From assembly GCF_018860765.1 (NCBI RefSeq), contig NZ_JAHKPV010000021.1:613845-677844 (forward strand): a stretch of 64,000 bases of DNA, in the 5' to 3' direction. The DNA comes from Marinobacter salexigens. Its GTDB lineage: Bacteria; Pseudomonadota; Gammaproteobacteria; Pseudomonadales; Oleiphilaceae. How positions within the stretch are numbered: the stretch's first letter is position 1; the number at the start of each line of letters is the position of its first letter. Below are positions 43,315-52,183 of the stretch, in pieces. The notes below the pieces were generated by a model, which worked only from the letters and a program-made list of their open reading frames with translations, was not told the DNA's origin and made no database searches. A program made the position numbers and the translations under genes.

Positions 43315-44571
43315 ATGCAAGATCACAATACAGATTCGGTCTGGAAGCAGGCAATTGCCGGCTCCCAAATGCTACTTGTAGCCTTTGGCGCTCTGGTGCT
43401 GATGCCTTTGATCACCGGCCTTGATCCGAACGTTGCACTTTTCACCGCTGGCCTTGGCACATTGATTTTTCATATTGTGACCGGGGGCCAGATTCCGATT
43501 TTTCTCGCCTCGTCTTTCGCATTTATCGCACCGGTTATCGCGTCCAAGGGCAAGTTCGGCCTTGAGGAAACACTGGGCGGCCTGATGGCAGCGGGCATTC
43601 TTTATATTCTTCTCAGTGGCGCAATAAAACTACGCGGCACCGGCTTTGTAACTCGCCTACTGCCTCCCGTGGTCATCGGTCCGGTCATTATGGTGATCGG
43701 TCTTGGGTTGGCACCAGTTGCTGTACACATGGCTTCTGGGCGCACAGGCGATGGCGCTGTTCAACTGATCCCGCAGGCTACCGCCCTGTGGATTGCGATG
43801 ATCTCTCTTGCTGTAACGATTGTTGCGTCGGTATGGTCCAAAGGCATCTTCCGCCTCATCCCTATCATGTTTGGTGTGATTGTTGGATATGTGCTTTCTG
43901 CGTTCGCGGGCGTAGTTGATACGACACCCATTCAGCAGGCACCTTGGCTTGCGGTTCCCAACTTCGTGGCACCAGCATTCAGCTGGGGCGCCATTCTCTT
44001 CATGATCCCGGTTGCCATTGCCCCGGCCATTGAGCACATTGGCGACATTCTTGCGATTGGTAATGTGACCCGAAAAAACTATCTTGAAAAACCCGGCTTG
44101 CACCGAACGCTGCTGGGTGATGGTTTGGCCACTAGTGCCGCGGCTCTATTGGGCGGGCCACCGAACACCACCTACTCCGAAGTGACCGGCGCGGTGATGC
44201 TGACCCGCAATTTTAACCCGAAGGTTATGTGGTGGGCGGCCTGCACTGCCATTGTTTTGGCGTTTGTAGGCAAGTTTGGTGCAGTTCTACAAACGATTCC
44301 GGTGCCGGTGATGGGGGGCATTCTGTGCCTGCTATTTGGTTCCATCGCGGTCGTAGGTATGAGCACGCTAATCCGTCATCAGGTTGACCTTTCCCAATCG
44401 CGGAATCTGGTTATCGTGGGGGTCACACTGGTATTCGGCATCGGCGGCATGGTGCTAGGCCACCTTGAAGGTATCGCCTTATGTGCGGTGGCGGCCATCA
44501 TCCTGAACCTGATTCTTCCGGGTAGCCGCGAGGCCTGGGGTAAGGCGATTTACGAGCACAAAGAGAACTGA
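43315..44571 (+). CDS. uraA: Uracil permease UraA (NCS2 family)
   Basis: A 418-residue inner-membrane symporter that imports uracil with protons. About 14 hydrophobic segments are visible. NCS2 features include the half-helix region FLASSFAFIAPVIA, then PVAIAPAIEHIGDILAIG with the substrate-binding Glu, and GGPPNTTYSEVTGAVMLTRN. It is coupled with upp as a salvage operon and ends at a strong intrinsic terminator. Confidence 0.96.
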   Translation: MQDHNTDSVWKQAIAGSQMLLVAFGALVLMPLITGLDPNVALFTAGLGTLIFHIVTGGQIPIFLASSFAFIAPVIASKGKFGLEETLGGLMAAGILYILLSGAIKLRGTGFVTRLLPPVVIGPVIMVIGLGLAPVAVHMASGRTGDGAVQLIPQATALWIAMISLAVTIVASVWSKGIFRLIPIMFGVIVGYVLSAFAGVVDTTPIQQAPWLAVPNFVAPAFSWGAILFMIPVAIAPAIEHIGDILAIGNVTRKNYLEKPGLHRTLLGDGLATSAAALLGGPPNTTYSEVTGAVMLTRNFNPKVMWWAACTAIVLAFVGKFGAVLQTIPVPVMGGILCLLFGSIAVVGMSTLIRHQVDLSQSRNLVIVGVTLVFGIGGMVLGHLEGIALCAVAAIILNLILPGSREAWGKAIYEHKEN

Positions 44572-44589
44572 TCTCAACGTTAGTTAGTG

Positions 44590-44630
44590 CACCACTGGTG
44601 CCTTCTGGCACTGGTGGTGATCTCTTCTTT
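44590..44630 (+). terminator. Intrinsic terminator after uraA
   Basis: A 13-bp stem (CACCACTGGTGCC / GGCACTGGTGGTG, two G-T wobbles) with a TTCT loop is followed by the T-rich stretch tctcttcttt. It begins about 20 bases after the uraA stop. The 137 bases from here to the flhB stop hold no gene that I can see. Confidence 0.85.
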
Positions 44631-44767
44631 GCACTGCCCCTCTTTTACTAAGCCTGCCGACTTAAATGTGTGCCTACGGGTGAGTGCCCAGGGATGGGCT
44701 AGTAGCGTGTCCTGAACAGCCCCACTACTGCTGCTCTGCCACCAAACTATAATGCTTGAAGCCCAAC

Positions 44768-45904
44768 TCAGATATCACGCCGCAAATCAGAAGGAATCGG
44801 AAGGTCAGGCATACCAGGCTTAGGCCCACGTCCCTTACGGAATTGCCGGAGCTGGAACACATAAGCCAAAACCTGAGCGATGGCCATGTACAGGCCATCG
44901 GGGATTTCGTCGCCTATGTCGCTGTTGTGGTACACCGCTCGAGTTAACGGCGGCGTGCGTAGAATCTCGACTTTGTGCTCGCGGGCGATCTCCATGATTT
45001 TGAAAGCCGTCTGGTCATTCCCCTTCGCCACGACCATCGGCGCTCCCATAGAATCCGGATCGTACTTTAACGCAACCGCGTAGTGAGTCGGGTTAGTGAT
45101 AACCACATCCGCCGTAGGCACATCCTGCATCATACGGCGCTGGGCCATTTCCCGTTGGAGCTGGCGGATTTTGCCCTTAACCTCAGGCTTGCCTTCTGAA
45201 TCCTTGTATTCGTCTTTGACTTCTTGCTTGGTCATTCTCAGCTTTTTCTGATGATCAAAAATCTGGAACGGCACATCGATAATGGCAATGATGATGGTGG
45301 CACAGGAGAGCAAGAAAAAGCTCCAGCCCAAGGTCCATAGCACGTGCTCCATGGCTGGCACTGCGGGCTCGTTGGCGATGGAGAGTAGATCTTCCGTACG
45401 GACGTTCAATATGAGAACCGCCAAAGCCATAACCAAACCCACTTTTGCGATGGCTTTCACCAGTTCGATCAGAGAACGCGCGGAGAACATTCGGCCCAAG
45501 CCTTTGATCGGGTCCATTCGGTTTAGCTTGGGAGCTATGGCTTTACCGCTGAATAGCAAACCACCTATGCCGATAGAGCCTGCAATCGCGGCGATAAGTA
45601 GAAGCAGTAAAATGGGAGAAAGCGCCCAAGCGGCCGCTTTTGCGGAGGCTATCAACTGCACACTCATATGCCGTGTGTCGAATATGGCAGAGCGCTCCAG
45701 CGTGAAAGCGTCGCGCATGATAGCTTCTAGTGTGGCACCGAGATGCGTTCCGAAAATTAACAAACCGCCAGCGCCAGCAATCAAAACAGCCATAGTAGCC
45801 AGTTCTTTTGAGCGCGCAGTCTGGCCATCCTCCTTGGCTTTTTCTAGCCTTCGGGGGGTGGCCTCTTCGGTTTTTTCCTGACTGTTGTCGTTTTCTTCAG
45901 CCAT
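44768..45904 (-). CDS. flhB: Flagellar export switch protein FlhB
   Basis: A 378-residue export gate protein with four N-terminal membrane segments and a cytosolic switch domain. The autocleavage motif NPTH lies at 271-274 (VVITNPTHYAVALKYD). Cleavage there, with FliK, changes export from rod/hook to filament proteins. The C-terminal fragment resembles the stand-alone protein at 24469-24789. It is the last gene of the fliLMNOPQR-flhB run, 22 bases after fliR, and converges on uraA. Confidence 0.97.
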   Translation of the reverse strand: MAEENDNSQEKTEEATPRRLEKAKEDGQTARSKELATMAVLIAGAGGLLIFGTHLGATLEAIMRDAFTLERSAIFDTRHMSVQLIASAKAAAWALSPILLLLLIAAIAGSIGIGGLLFSGKAIAPKLNRMDPIKGLGRMFSARSLIELVKAIAKVGLVMALAVLILNVRTEDLLSIANEPAVPAMEHVLWTLGWSFFLLSCATIIIAIIDVPFQIFDHQKKLRMTKQEVKDEYKDSEGKPEVKGKIRQLQREMAQRRMMQDVPTADVVITNPTHYAVALKYDPDSMGAPMVVAKGNDQTAFKIMEIAREHKVEILRTPPLTRAVYHNSDIGDEIPDGLYMAIAQVLAYVFQLRQFRKGRGPKPGMPDLPIPSDLRRDI

Positions 45905-45926
45905 GTTTTAGCTCTTGGCCTTGCAG

Positions 45927-46712
45927 TTAGGGTTGCCCTTGAAGGCCCCGCATAAATTCAAAGGTTTGCTCGGTGTATTCTTGAAAGTGCGGCAGAAAGT
46001 TGGCGTGCAGCACCCATATAGCAAACAGTCCAAAAATCAGGCCAATCGGAAAACCAAGGGCAAATATGTTCATCTGGGGTGCAGCGCGAGTCATCACGCC
46101 AAAGGAAATGCTGACGATCAACACCGCAGTTACCGCCGGCAATGCCAATAGCATGGCAGAGGCGAACATCCAACTTATTCTGTGAGCAAGCTCCCACACT
46201 CCTACCTGACCAAGACCCTCCATTCCTATAGGCATGGTTCGGAAACTTTCAATGAATACTTCAAACACTACAAGATGGCCGTTCATGGCTAGGAACAACA
46301 AAGTAATGGTAATGGTGTAGATCTGCGCCAATACCGGCACGTTAACACCATTAGCAGGGTCGACCATGGAGGCAAAACCTAGACCCATTTGCATAGCAAT
46401 CATCTGCCCGGCAATGACAAAGAGTTGCCAAAGCGCAGTCAAGGCAAACCCCATACCTACGCCAATTAGGATTTGCTGAAGAGTAATTACAACCGCATCA
46501 GCACTGAGAGCTTCAACCCGCGGCACGTCCGGAATCAGCGGCACGATCAAAATAGTCATTAACAGGGCAAGCCCCAACCGCACTCTTGCTGGAACCAGCT
46601 GGGTACCGAAAATGGGAATAACCATCAAAAAGCTGGCCAAACGGAAGAGCGGCCAAAGATGTTGCCCCACCCATTGGCCGAGCAAGTCAGCACTGAGTTC
46701 CATGGGAGTCAT
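45927..46712 (-). CDS. fliR: Flagellar export gate protein FliR
   Basis: A 261-residue membrane protein of the FliPQR export channel, with about six hydrophobic segments. Family text includes LFRLASFLMVIPIFGTQLVPARVRLGLAL near the N-terminus and QMGLGFASMVDPANGVNVPVLAQIY in the middle. The start at 46712 gives MTPMELSADLL; the second Met (46703) is equally possible. It begins 3 bases after fliQ. Confidence 0.95.
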   Translation of the reverse strand: MTPMELSADLLGQWVGQHLWPLFRLASFLMVIPIFGTQLVPARVRLGLALLMTILIVPLIPDVPRVEALSADAVVITLQQILIGVGMGFALTALWQLFVIAGQMIAMQMGLGFASMVDPANGVNVPVLAQIYTITITLLFLAMNGHLVVFEVFIESFRTMPIGMEGLGQVGVWELAHRISWMFASAMLLALPAVTAVLIVSISFGVMTRAAPQMNIFALGFPIGLIFGLFAIWVLHANFLPHFQEYTEQTFEFMRGLQGQP

Positions 46713-46715
46713 GGC

Positions 46716-46985
46716 TCAGCCAATCAGGTAAGGAATGCTGGATATCAGTCGGTGGGCATGATCCAACAACTTGGTCAGCAGCCATGGACCCAAAGCAATA
46801 ATCACGATAAGCGTTACCAGTAGTCTTGGAAGAAAGCTCAGTGTTTGCTCGTTAATCTGGGTGGCTGCTTGGAATGTACTCACCACCAAACCAATCACCA
46901 ACCCCGGGCCGATAATGACGGAAGCAAAAAGCACGATCATCCACAGGGCTTCGCGCACTATGTCGATAACAGTTTCCGGAGTCAT
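46716..46985 (-). CDS. fliQ: Flagellar export gate protein FliQ
   Basis: An 89-residue protein with two membrane helices (about 15-37 and 52-72), part of the FliPQR channel. The sequence MTPETVIDIVREALWMIVLF and then STFQAATQINEQTLSFLPRLL is diagnostic. It lies 9 bases after fliP and 3 bases before fliR. Confidence 0.96.
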   Translation of the reverse strand: MTPETVIDIVREALWMIVLFASVIIGPGLVIGLVVSTFQAATQINEQTLSFLPRLLVTLIVIIALGPWLLTKLLDHAHRLISSIPYLIG

Positions 46986-46994
46986 AAATTCCTC

Positions 46995-47771
46995 CTATAT
47001 GCCATAACTGGCAGCGAGTGTACCCATTATCAGGGCCCAGCCATCTACCAGCACAAACAGCATAATCTTAAACGGCAAAGAGATAATAATAGGCGACAGC
47101 ATCATCATACCCATCGCCATCAATACACTGGCGACAACCATATCGAGAACCAAAAACGGAATAAACAGAATAAACCCTATTTGAAACGCGGTTTTAAGCT
47201 CACTGGTTACGAAGGCGGGCATCAATATCCAGAAAGAGACATCCTGAGCGGTATCGTACTCAACGTCTGCAATACGCATGAACAGAGCGAGATCGTCTTC
47301 ACGTGTCTGCCCCAACATGAATTCCTTGAAGGGGGCACTCGCAAGCTCAACAGCTTCCAAAGACGTAACCTCTTCTTGTAGATACGGCTGCAACCCCACT
47401 CGATTTGCCTCTTCCAGCACCGGCTTCATGATGAAAATACTGAGAAACAAAGCCAGGCCAAGCAATATTTGGTTTGAAGGAGTGGCCTGCAAGCCCAGCG
47501 CCTGACGCAGAATGGCAAATACCACGATGATACGGGTGAAAGAGGTCATCATCATCAACATGGCGGGCAGAAAGGTAAGCGCAGTCATCAACGCCAAGAT
47601 CTGCAGGGTTACCGTGTATTCCTCAACACCCTCGCCCTCACCGGGTTGAACTGTAAACGCGGGAATACCGGGCAAGTCCGCAAACGCGAACGGAGCCCAG
47701 AATAAGCCTGCGAGTACTATAAAAAGCGGAGCGAGTCGTTTGAGTGTGGCCACCGTCATAGGGCTAATCAT
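46995..47771 (-). CDS. fliP: Flagellar export gate protein FliP
   Basis: A 258-residue channel protein of the export gate with a cleavable N-terminal signal (about 1-31, ending FAFA-D) and four membrane segments. Diagnostic stretches are [43 protein letters not shown] and the C-terminal [21 protein letters not shown]. It overlaps fliO by 4 bases. Confidence 0.97.
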   Translation of the reverse strand: MISPMTVATLKRLAPLFIVLAGLFWAPFAFADLPGIPAFTVQPGEGEGVEEYTVTLQILALMTALTFLPAMLMMMTSFTRIIVVFAILRQALGLQATPSNQILLGLALFLSIFIMKPVLEEANRVGLQPYLQEEVTSLEAVELASAPFKEFMLGQTREDDLALFMRIADVEYDTAQDVSFWILMPAFVTSELKTAFQIGFILFIPFLVLDMVVASVLMAMGMMMLSPIIISLPFKIMLFVLVDGWALIMGTLAASYGI

Positions 47772-48223
47772 TCCTTATTTGGAGCCGTCCAGGATTTACC
47801 GATCATGCCTTGCAAGCGTTTGGCGAAATCTCCGGAATTCGGACTACCTGCTTTAACCACCGGCTCTTCAAAGACTTGCAGCGTACGTATGGCCGAGGGG
47901 GTAATGCCCAACAGAATTTGCTGACCGCCAACTTCAATCAAGGCAATACGTTCGCGGGCTCCAATGGCCATCACGGAGACTACCTTGATGGCATTATTGT
48001 TCATTCCGGTCATGCCGTTCATTCTCCGAATGATCCAGGCACAGCCGTAGATAATCGCAATAACCGCCAGCAAACCAACGCCGAGGCTAAGCAGTGTGCC
48101 CAAGGTATCCGGCGCGTTGCCTGCCATTTTTGCAGGGGCACTCTGTGCGGCCTTGGCCGTTTCTTCTGCAGTAGCAGGTGCGGCCAACAGGAACAGCGGC
48201 ACAACTGCCGTTTTTATCCACAT
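47768..48223 (-). CDS. fliO: Flagellar assembly protein FliO
   Basis: A 151-residue bitopic membrane protein that helps FliP assemble. It has an N-terminal signal-like segment (to about residue 20, PATA-EE), a transmembrane helix at about 46-66 ([20 protein letters not shown]) and a cytosolic domain with [20 protein letters not shown], the FliO signature. It overlaps fliP by 4 bases and follows fliN by one base. Confidence 0.93.
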   Translation of the reverse strand: MWIKTAVVPLFLLAAPATAEETAKAAQSAPAKMAGNAPDTLGTLLSLGVGLLAVIAIIYGCAWIIRRMNGMTGMNNNAIKVVSVMAIGARERIALIEVGGQQILLGITPSAIRTLQVFEEPVVKAGSPNSGDFAKRLQGMIGKSWTAPNKE

Positions 48224-48224
48224 A

Positions 48225-48737
48225 CTATTTTTGCAGCCGCTTGATGCGTTCGCCTGGGCTGATCACGTCGGTCAGGCGAATACCGAACTTCTCGTTAACC
48301 ATAACAACTTCGCCGTGGGCTATGAGTGTGCCGTTAACCAACACATCCAATGGCTCGCCAGCAAGCCGGTCCAACTCAATGACCGAGCCTTGGTTCAACT
48401 GCAGCAAGTTACGGATGGGTATCTGAGTATTCCCGACCTCCATGGAGATGCTAACAGGAATGTCCAGAATCACATCCAGATCGGGTGGTGTTCCGCTACC
48501 ATGAGCCGCTATGGAGCCTTCATCAAACTCTTCCATGGGTGCAGCGCGTACTCCACTATCGTCGCTCTCATCAGCACTGTCACCGGTTTCTCCCGCCTCT
48601 TCCATAGCCTGAGACCATTCATCATCCAGAGACTTATCAGTGCCTTCCTCGCCGGTCTCTTCCATGGCCGCCTCCCATTCGGCAGCCAGCTTTTCGTCTT
48701 CGCTCAGCTCCTGACCGTCTTTCTTGTCGTCAGCCAT
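48225..48737 (-). CDS. fliN: Flagellar C-ring protein FliN
   Basis: A 170-residue C-ring protein. The C-terminal SpoA domain (about 88-168: LDVILDIPVSISMEVG, LLQLNQGSVIELDRLAGEPL, FGIRLTDVISPGERI) is canonical. The N-terminal 85 residues are strongly acidic and hold two copies of a motif: EWEAAMEETGEEG (20-32) and EWSQAMEEAGETG (40-52). These may bind FliH or CheY (inference). It overlaps fliM by 8 bases. Confidence 0.96.
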   Translation of the reverse strand: MADDKKDGQELSEDEKLAAEWEAAMEETGEEGTDKSLDDEWSQAMEEAGETGDSADESDDSGVRAAPMEEFDEGSIAAHGSGTPPDLDVILDIPVSISMEVGNTQIPIRNLLQLNQGSVIELDRLAGEPLDVLVNGTLIAHGEVVMVNEKFGIRLTDVISPGERIKRLQK

Positions 48738-49728
48738 TGCGTTCTACCTTCAGTTGTTTTTTTACCTTGGGGCGTGTTGCCCGCTCATGAATTCTCAGCG
48801 CCAGTTTTCCGTCTCGGGTTCCCATGGTTGCTTTATAAATAGGGATGCCATTGGCGGTTACCGTCAAGTGTTCAGGCACCTCCACCGGAATAATATCGCC
48901 AGCTTTTAGCTTGGCGATTTCCCGCAAAGAAATTCTGCGCCTGCACACCGTCGTGTTTACCGGCACCTCAACTTCTTTAATGTCTTCCTGTAGGGCACCA
49001 ACCCAGCGCTCATCAATATCGTCAACGTCACTTTGCACGCCAGCATCCAATACATCACGGATAGGCTCAATCATGGAATAGGGCAAAGCAAAGTGCAGCT
49101 CGCCACCGCCGCCATCAAGTTCAATATGAAAAGTGCTGACCACCACCACTTCACTCGGGCTCACAATATTGGCCATGGCGGGGTTCACCTCGGAATTGAG
49201 GTATTCAAAATTCACTTTTATAACTGCTTGCCAGGCTTCCTGCATGTCTGTGAAAACCTGATTGAGCACCATCTGCACAATGCGGTTTTCCGTGGGAGTG
49301 AACTCCCGGCCTTCAATTTTTGCGTGCCGCCCCTCACCACCAAAAAAGTTATCAACCAGCTTGAACACCAACTTGGCGTCAAGAACAAACAAGGATGTGC
49401 CCCGCAAGGGGCGAACTTTGCACAGGTTCAAACTGGTTGGCACATACAGCGTATGTATGTACTCACCAAATTTCATAATTTGAACGCCGCCGGTAGAAAC
49501 GTCTGCGTTGCGGCGCAAGAGGTTGAACAAGCTGATTCGGGTATAACGGGCAAAACGTTCGTTGATCATTTCCAGCGTAGGCATCCGGCCCCGCACAATA
49601 CGATCCTGGCTGGCAAGATCGTATGACTTTACGCCAACCTCGTCGGTTTCTTCATGAGTATCAATGTCACCATCATCTACGCCATGAAGGAGCGCATCAA
49701 TTTCATCCTGTGACAGTAAATCCTGCAT
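48730..49728 (-). CDS. fliM: Flagellar switch protein FliM
   Basis: A 332-residue C-ring protein that receives CheY-P. The N-terminal CheY-binding peptide LLSQDEIDALLHG (4-16) is intact. The middle CheC-like domain contacts FliG (SLNLCKVRPLRGTSLFVLDAK, NFFGGEGRHAKIEGREFTPTE), and the C-terminal SpoA domain binds FliN. It is separated from fliL by 134 bases that contain a short GC hairpin but no clear promoter. Confidence 0.97.
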   Translation of the reverse strand: MQDLLSQDEIDALLHGVDDGDIDTHEETDEVGVKSYDLASQDRIVRGRMPTLEMINERFARYTRISLFNLLRRNADVSTGGVQIMKFGEYIHTLYVPTSLNLCKVRPLRGTSLFVLDAKLVFKLVDNFFGGEGRHAKIEGREFTPTENRIVQMVLNQVFTDMQEAWQAVIKVNFEYLNSEVNPAMANIVSPSEVVVVSTFHIELDGGGGELHFALPYSMIEPIRDVLDAGVQSDVDDIDERWVGALQEDIKEVEVPVNTTVCRRRISLREIAKLKAGDIIPVEVPEHLTVTANGIPIYKATMGTRDGKLALRIHERATRPKVKKQLKVERNG

Positions 49729-49862
49729 ACCTTGTCCTGCCGCTGAAAAGCCTTACCCGCGTGCGGGCTCTGTTGCTCTGTTTGCACTAGCCTAAAATGC
49801 TTTTTTGGCCTGCCTTGGCCTACTCTGTAGCGCTCTGGCCGTCGCGCCCTTAAACGAAACGT

Positions 49863-50387
49863 CTATTGAACGACAAAGTTCCTGAACAATACCTTGCTGA
49901 CAGCAGGCTCCCCTTCTTGCTTCAGTACCTCATTCACCGTAACCAGCATAGTCGCCGCCAAATTCTGCCTGCCTTCTGGAGTTTGCAGCTCTGTAAAACT
50001 GCTGTTGCCAAGCACCATAACAAGCTGGCTACGAATCAGGGGTAAGTGCAGCTGTGCTGCCGTAAGTGCCTGCGGGTCGTCTGCCTCCAGAGCCACATAA
50101 GCTTGAGCGTAGCGTTGGCGCCCCTCGCCCTGCACTGTCGTTACGAGTGCCTTCTCGATGGCAAGATAAACACTGGGGCTGAAGGTTTCCTCTGCAACAC
50201 TGGCTTCAGCTTTAGTATCGTCGCCCATACCGGGTAAGCCACCGCCGAGGAACCACAAGGTTCCTGCAACCGACAAAGCAATCGCGAGAATTATCACCAC
50301 AACCAGCAGGATGATGAGTTTTAGTTTGCCTTTTTTGGCCGGTGGTGATGCAGCTGCGCTGTTTTCTGCCATAGTGTTTTTCGCCAA
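49863..50387 (-). CDS. fliL: Flagellar basal body protein FliL
   Basis: A 174-residue single-span protein that surrounds stator units and supports motor torque. A basic N-terminus (SPPAKKGKLK) is followed by a membrane helix (about 22-46), then a periplasmic domain ending with the family tail VLKQEGEPAVSKVLFRNFVVQ. A sigma-54 promoter lies 47 bases upstream, making fliL the first gene of its own fliLMNOPQR-flhB unit. Confidence 0.94.
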   Translation of the reverse strand: MAKNTMAENSAAASPPAKKGKLKLIILLVVVIILAIALSVAGTLWFLGGGLPGMGDDTKAEASVAEETFSPSVYLAIEKALVTTVQGEGRQRYAQAYVALEADDPQALTAAQLHLPLIRSQLVMVLGNSSFTELQTPEGRQNLAATMLVTVNEVLKQEGEPAVSKVLFRNFVVQ

Positions 50388-50433
50388 AAATCCGTCAATG
50401 AACGTTCGTTTCGATGACTTTTATACAAGGTCT

Positions 50434-50448
50434 GCAAAGGGCGGGCCA
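50434..50448 (-). promoter_or_regulatory. Sigma-54 promoter of fliL
   Basis: Minus strand TGGCCC-GCCCT-TTGC, with GG and GC 10 bases apart and a perfect -12 TTGC. The predicted start is near 50422, about 35 bases before the fliL ATG. Confidence 0.75.
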
Positions 50449-50545
50449 TAAGACCCAACCCTCCACTCAGAACCGCAGTTTAGCCTTGCAAGGAGAGATG
50501 GGCAAAGTGGTTTGACGCCTCACGCTGAGTATAAGGCGTGGGCTT

Positions 50546-51658
50546 TCAGGCAAAAATATCAACGGCGCCGTTCCAGCTTAGGTCCAGATTACCAGTTTGC
50601 ATGTCTTCACTGGTGCCTTCCGCAGCTGAAAGCGCTGAACCAGAGCCGGAAGATGAGTCGCCTCCTTCCTCTGAATCCTGCTGTCCGGACTGGTTTCGGG
50701 AATTATCCGAAACGTCGAACTGTGCCAGATCAAGCCCCTGCTCACCCAGCATGTCGCGCAGCCTGTGCGAGTGCAGTTCCAACTGTTCTCTTACCACGGG
50801 ATTCGCCGAATGCACGGTAATATTCGCCTGTTCATTTTGCACCCGAACACGAACCTCCATGGGCCCCATATCTGGCGGTGTTAAGTGAATCTCGGCAACC
50901 GACAGGTTTTTAGCTGTGAGCCAACTCAGCTTACCCATCAGTTTATCCCCCCACTCTGCGTGGTTTACGGGCACATCAACCGATGTTGCATAACTCCGCA
51001 GGGGTGCCTGTGCTTCTGCCGCCAACTTGCCAGTGGCGTTATTGGCGTTTTGTTGGGCAACCAACTCCACCGCGGATTCGAACCGAGTGCCGGTAAGTAG
51101 TCTGGCTTTATCTTCGCCTGCGGGAATCAATGCTTCGGTCAATTGCAGCGCAGTCATCAGGCTACTGCTGCCGCCAGACACTGTCCCTCCTGGCTTTCCC
51201 CCTACCAGACCAGCGAACAGCTCATCACCCTGTAAAAGGGCTGGGCCACTCGCCGTAGCATTACCTGTTAGTCCACCGCCCGGAAGTAGCAGAGCTTGCA
51301 GTTCGGCAAATGTCAGTGCGGCTGCGCTAGCTTCCATCTCCGGCGCTGTGTTTGGCGCCGCTTCCGAATTTTCTTTATCAGCTACTTTGCTTTCACTGAC
51401 TGCCTTTTTCGAATCGGTCTTGCTTACCTTCTGTGCACCCTCGCCATTTCCAGAGGATTTCGCGCCGTTGTCACGAGCCTTATCAGGCGCATCGCTCCGC
51501 CCGGACTGTTGGCGGTCGAGGCGTTTTTGCTCAGCACGAGATACCGATTCATATCGGCTTTCACCGGCAACACCGTCGCGATCCGAGCTAGCTTTCGAAG
51601 CGCCTGCATCTTTCTGCATCTCTGGCGCGGGGGTCTGGGGGAGAACCATTTGGGTCAT
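50546..51658 (-). CDS. fliK: Flagellar hook-length control protein FliK (main copy)
   Basis: A 370-residue molecular ruler secreted during hook assembly that triggers the export switch through FlhB. The N-terminal two thirds is polar and low in complexity. The C-terminal switch domain (about 255-335) has KLSWLTAKNLSVAEIHLTPP, DMGPMEVRVRV and HSHRLRDMLGEQGLDL, which is the classic FliK signature. It lies just upstream of fliL in its own unit, with a sigma-54 promoter 83 bases before the ATG. The other FliK-like gene at 23111 has a more divergent C-terminus. Confidence 0.93.
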   Translation of the reverse strand: MTQMVLPQTPAPEMQKDAGASKASSDRDGVAGESRYESVSRAEQKRLDRQQSGRSDAPDKARDNGAKSSGNGEGAQKVSKTDSKKAVSESKVADKENSEAAPNTAPEMEASAAALTFAELQALLLPGGGLTGNATASGPALLQGDELFAGLVGGKPGGTVSGGSSSLMTALQLTEALIPAGEDKARLLTGTRFESAVELVAQQNANNATGKLAAEAQAPLRSYATSVDVPVNHAEWGDKLMGKLSWLTAKNLSVAEIHLTPPDMGPMEVRVRVQNEQANITVHSANPVVREQLELHSHRLRDMLGEQGLDLAQFDVSDNSRNQSGQQDSEEGGDSSSGSGSALSAAEGTSEDMQTGNLDLSWNGAVDIFA

Positions 51659-51740
51659 GGCAACCTCTTGCCGCTTTTAATCCGTAGGTGCCTGATTCAG
51701 CCATTTTTGCGGGAATCATCAGGCGCTTTCCCTAACTGAA

Positions 51741-51755
51741 GCAAAAGCAATGCCA
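51741..51755 (-). promoter_or_regulatory. Sigma-54 promoter of fliK
   Basis: Minus strand TGGCAT-TGCTT-TTGC: 5 of 6 bases of the -24 box, a perfect -12 box and exact spacing. The predicted start is near 51729, about 70 bases before the fliK ATG. It lies just after the hptB stop. Confidence 0.8.
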
Positions 51756-51791
51756 GCAAAACATCCCAGAACCCATCGTTGCCTCAATTGA

Positions 51792-52148
51792 CTATTCAGC
51801 GCTTCTCGCCATCAAAGCTTCAAGGGCAACTGTAACCTGCTGAAGCTCCGCATCTATAGCGCTTAGCAACGGCGGTGCATCACTCAAGCGTTCTTCCAGA
51901 CCTACTTTCTCGATCTGTCGGCATAGATCCCCGAGGTGCGGCGCTCCGATATTGATACTGCTACCCTTGAAGCTGTGAGCCGTCTTTGCGAACGCATCTG
52001 CATCCCTGTGCTTCATGGCGGATTTTAGACCAGCGATTCGCTCCTTCGAATCATTGAGATAAGTGCGAATCAAGGTTGCAAAATCATCTTCCATTACATC
52101 TTGAAGCTCTGCTAGAGCTTCGTCATCAAGGTGTGGTAAATCAGCCAT
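51792..52148 (-). CDS. hptB: Histidine phosphotransfer protein HptB
   Basis: A 118-residue Hpt-domain protein. I start it at the ATG at 52148 (MADLPHLDDEALAELQD), which has GGGAG six bases upstream; the longer frame to 52367 overlaps hsbR. His58 in AHSFKGSSINIGA is the phosphoryl carrier. In Pseudomonas, HptB takes phosphate from hybrid kinases and gives it to the receiver of HsbR, which controls HsbA and so motility versus biofilm. The same three genes are side by side here, which supports this name. Confidence 0.9.
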   Translation of the reverse strand: MADLPHLDDEALAELQDVMEDDFATLIRTYLNDSKERIAGLKSAMKHRDADAFAKTAHSFKGSSINIGAPHLGDLCRQIEKVGLEERLSDAPPLLSAIDAELQQVTVALEALMARSAE

Positions 52149-52183
52149 GACCGACTCCCTTGTTTCCAATAAAAACGTGGTAA

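Noticed and set aside
44631..44767. Hairpins and short frames between uraA and flhB
   Set aside because: Stems of 5 bp with large loops, no T-run on the flhB strand and no coding signal.
49735..49790. CCCGC/GCGGG hairpin between fliL and fliM as a terminator
   Set aside because: The stem is only 4-5 bp with a 2-4 base loop, and the T-run is short and offset. fliLMN are expected to be co-transcribed.
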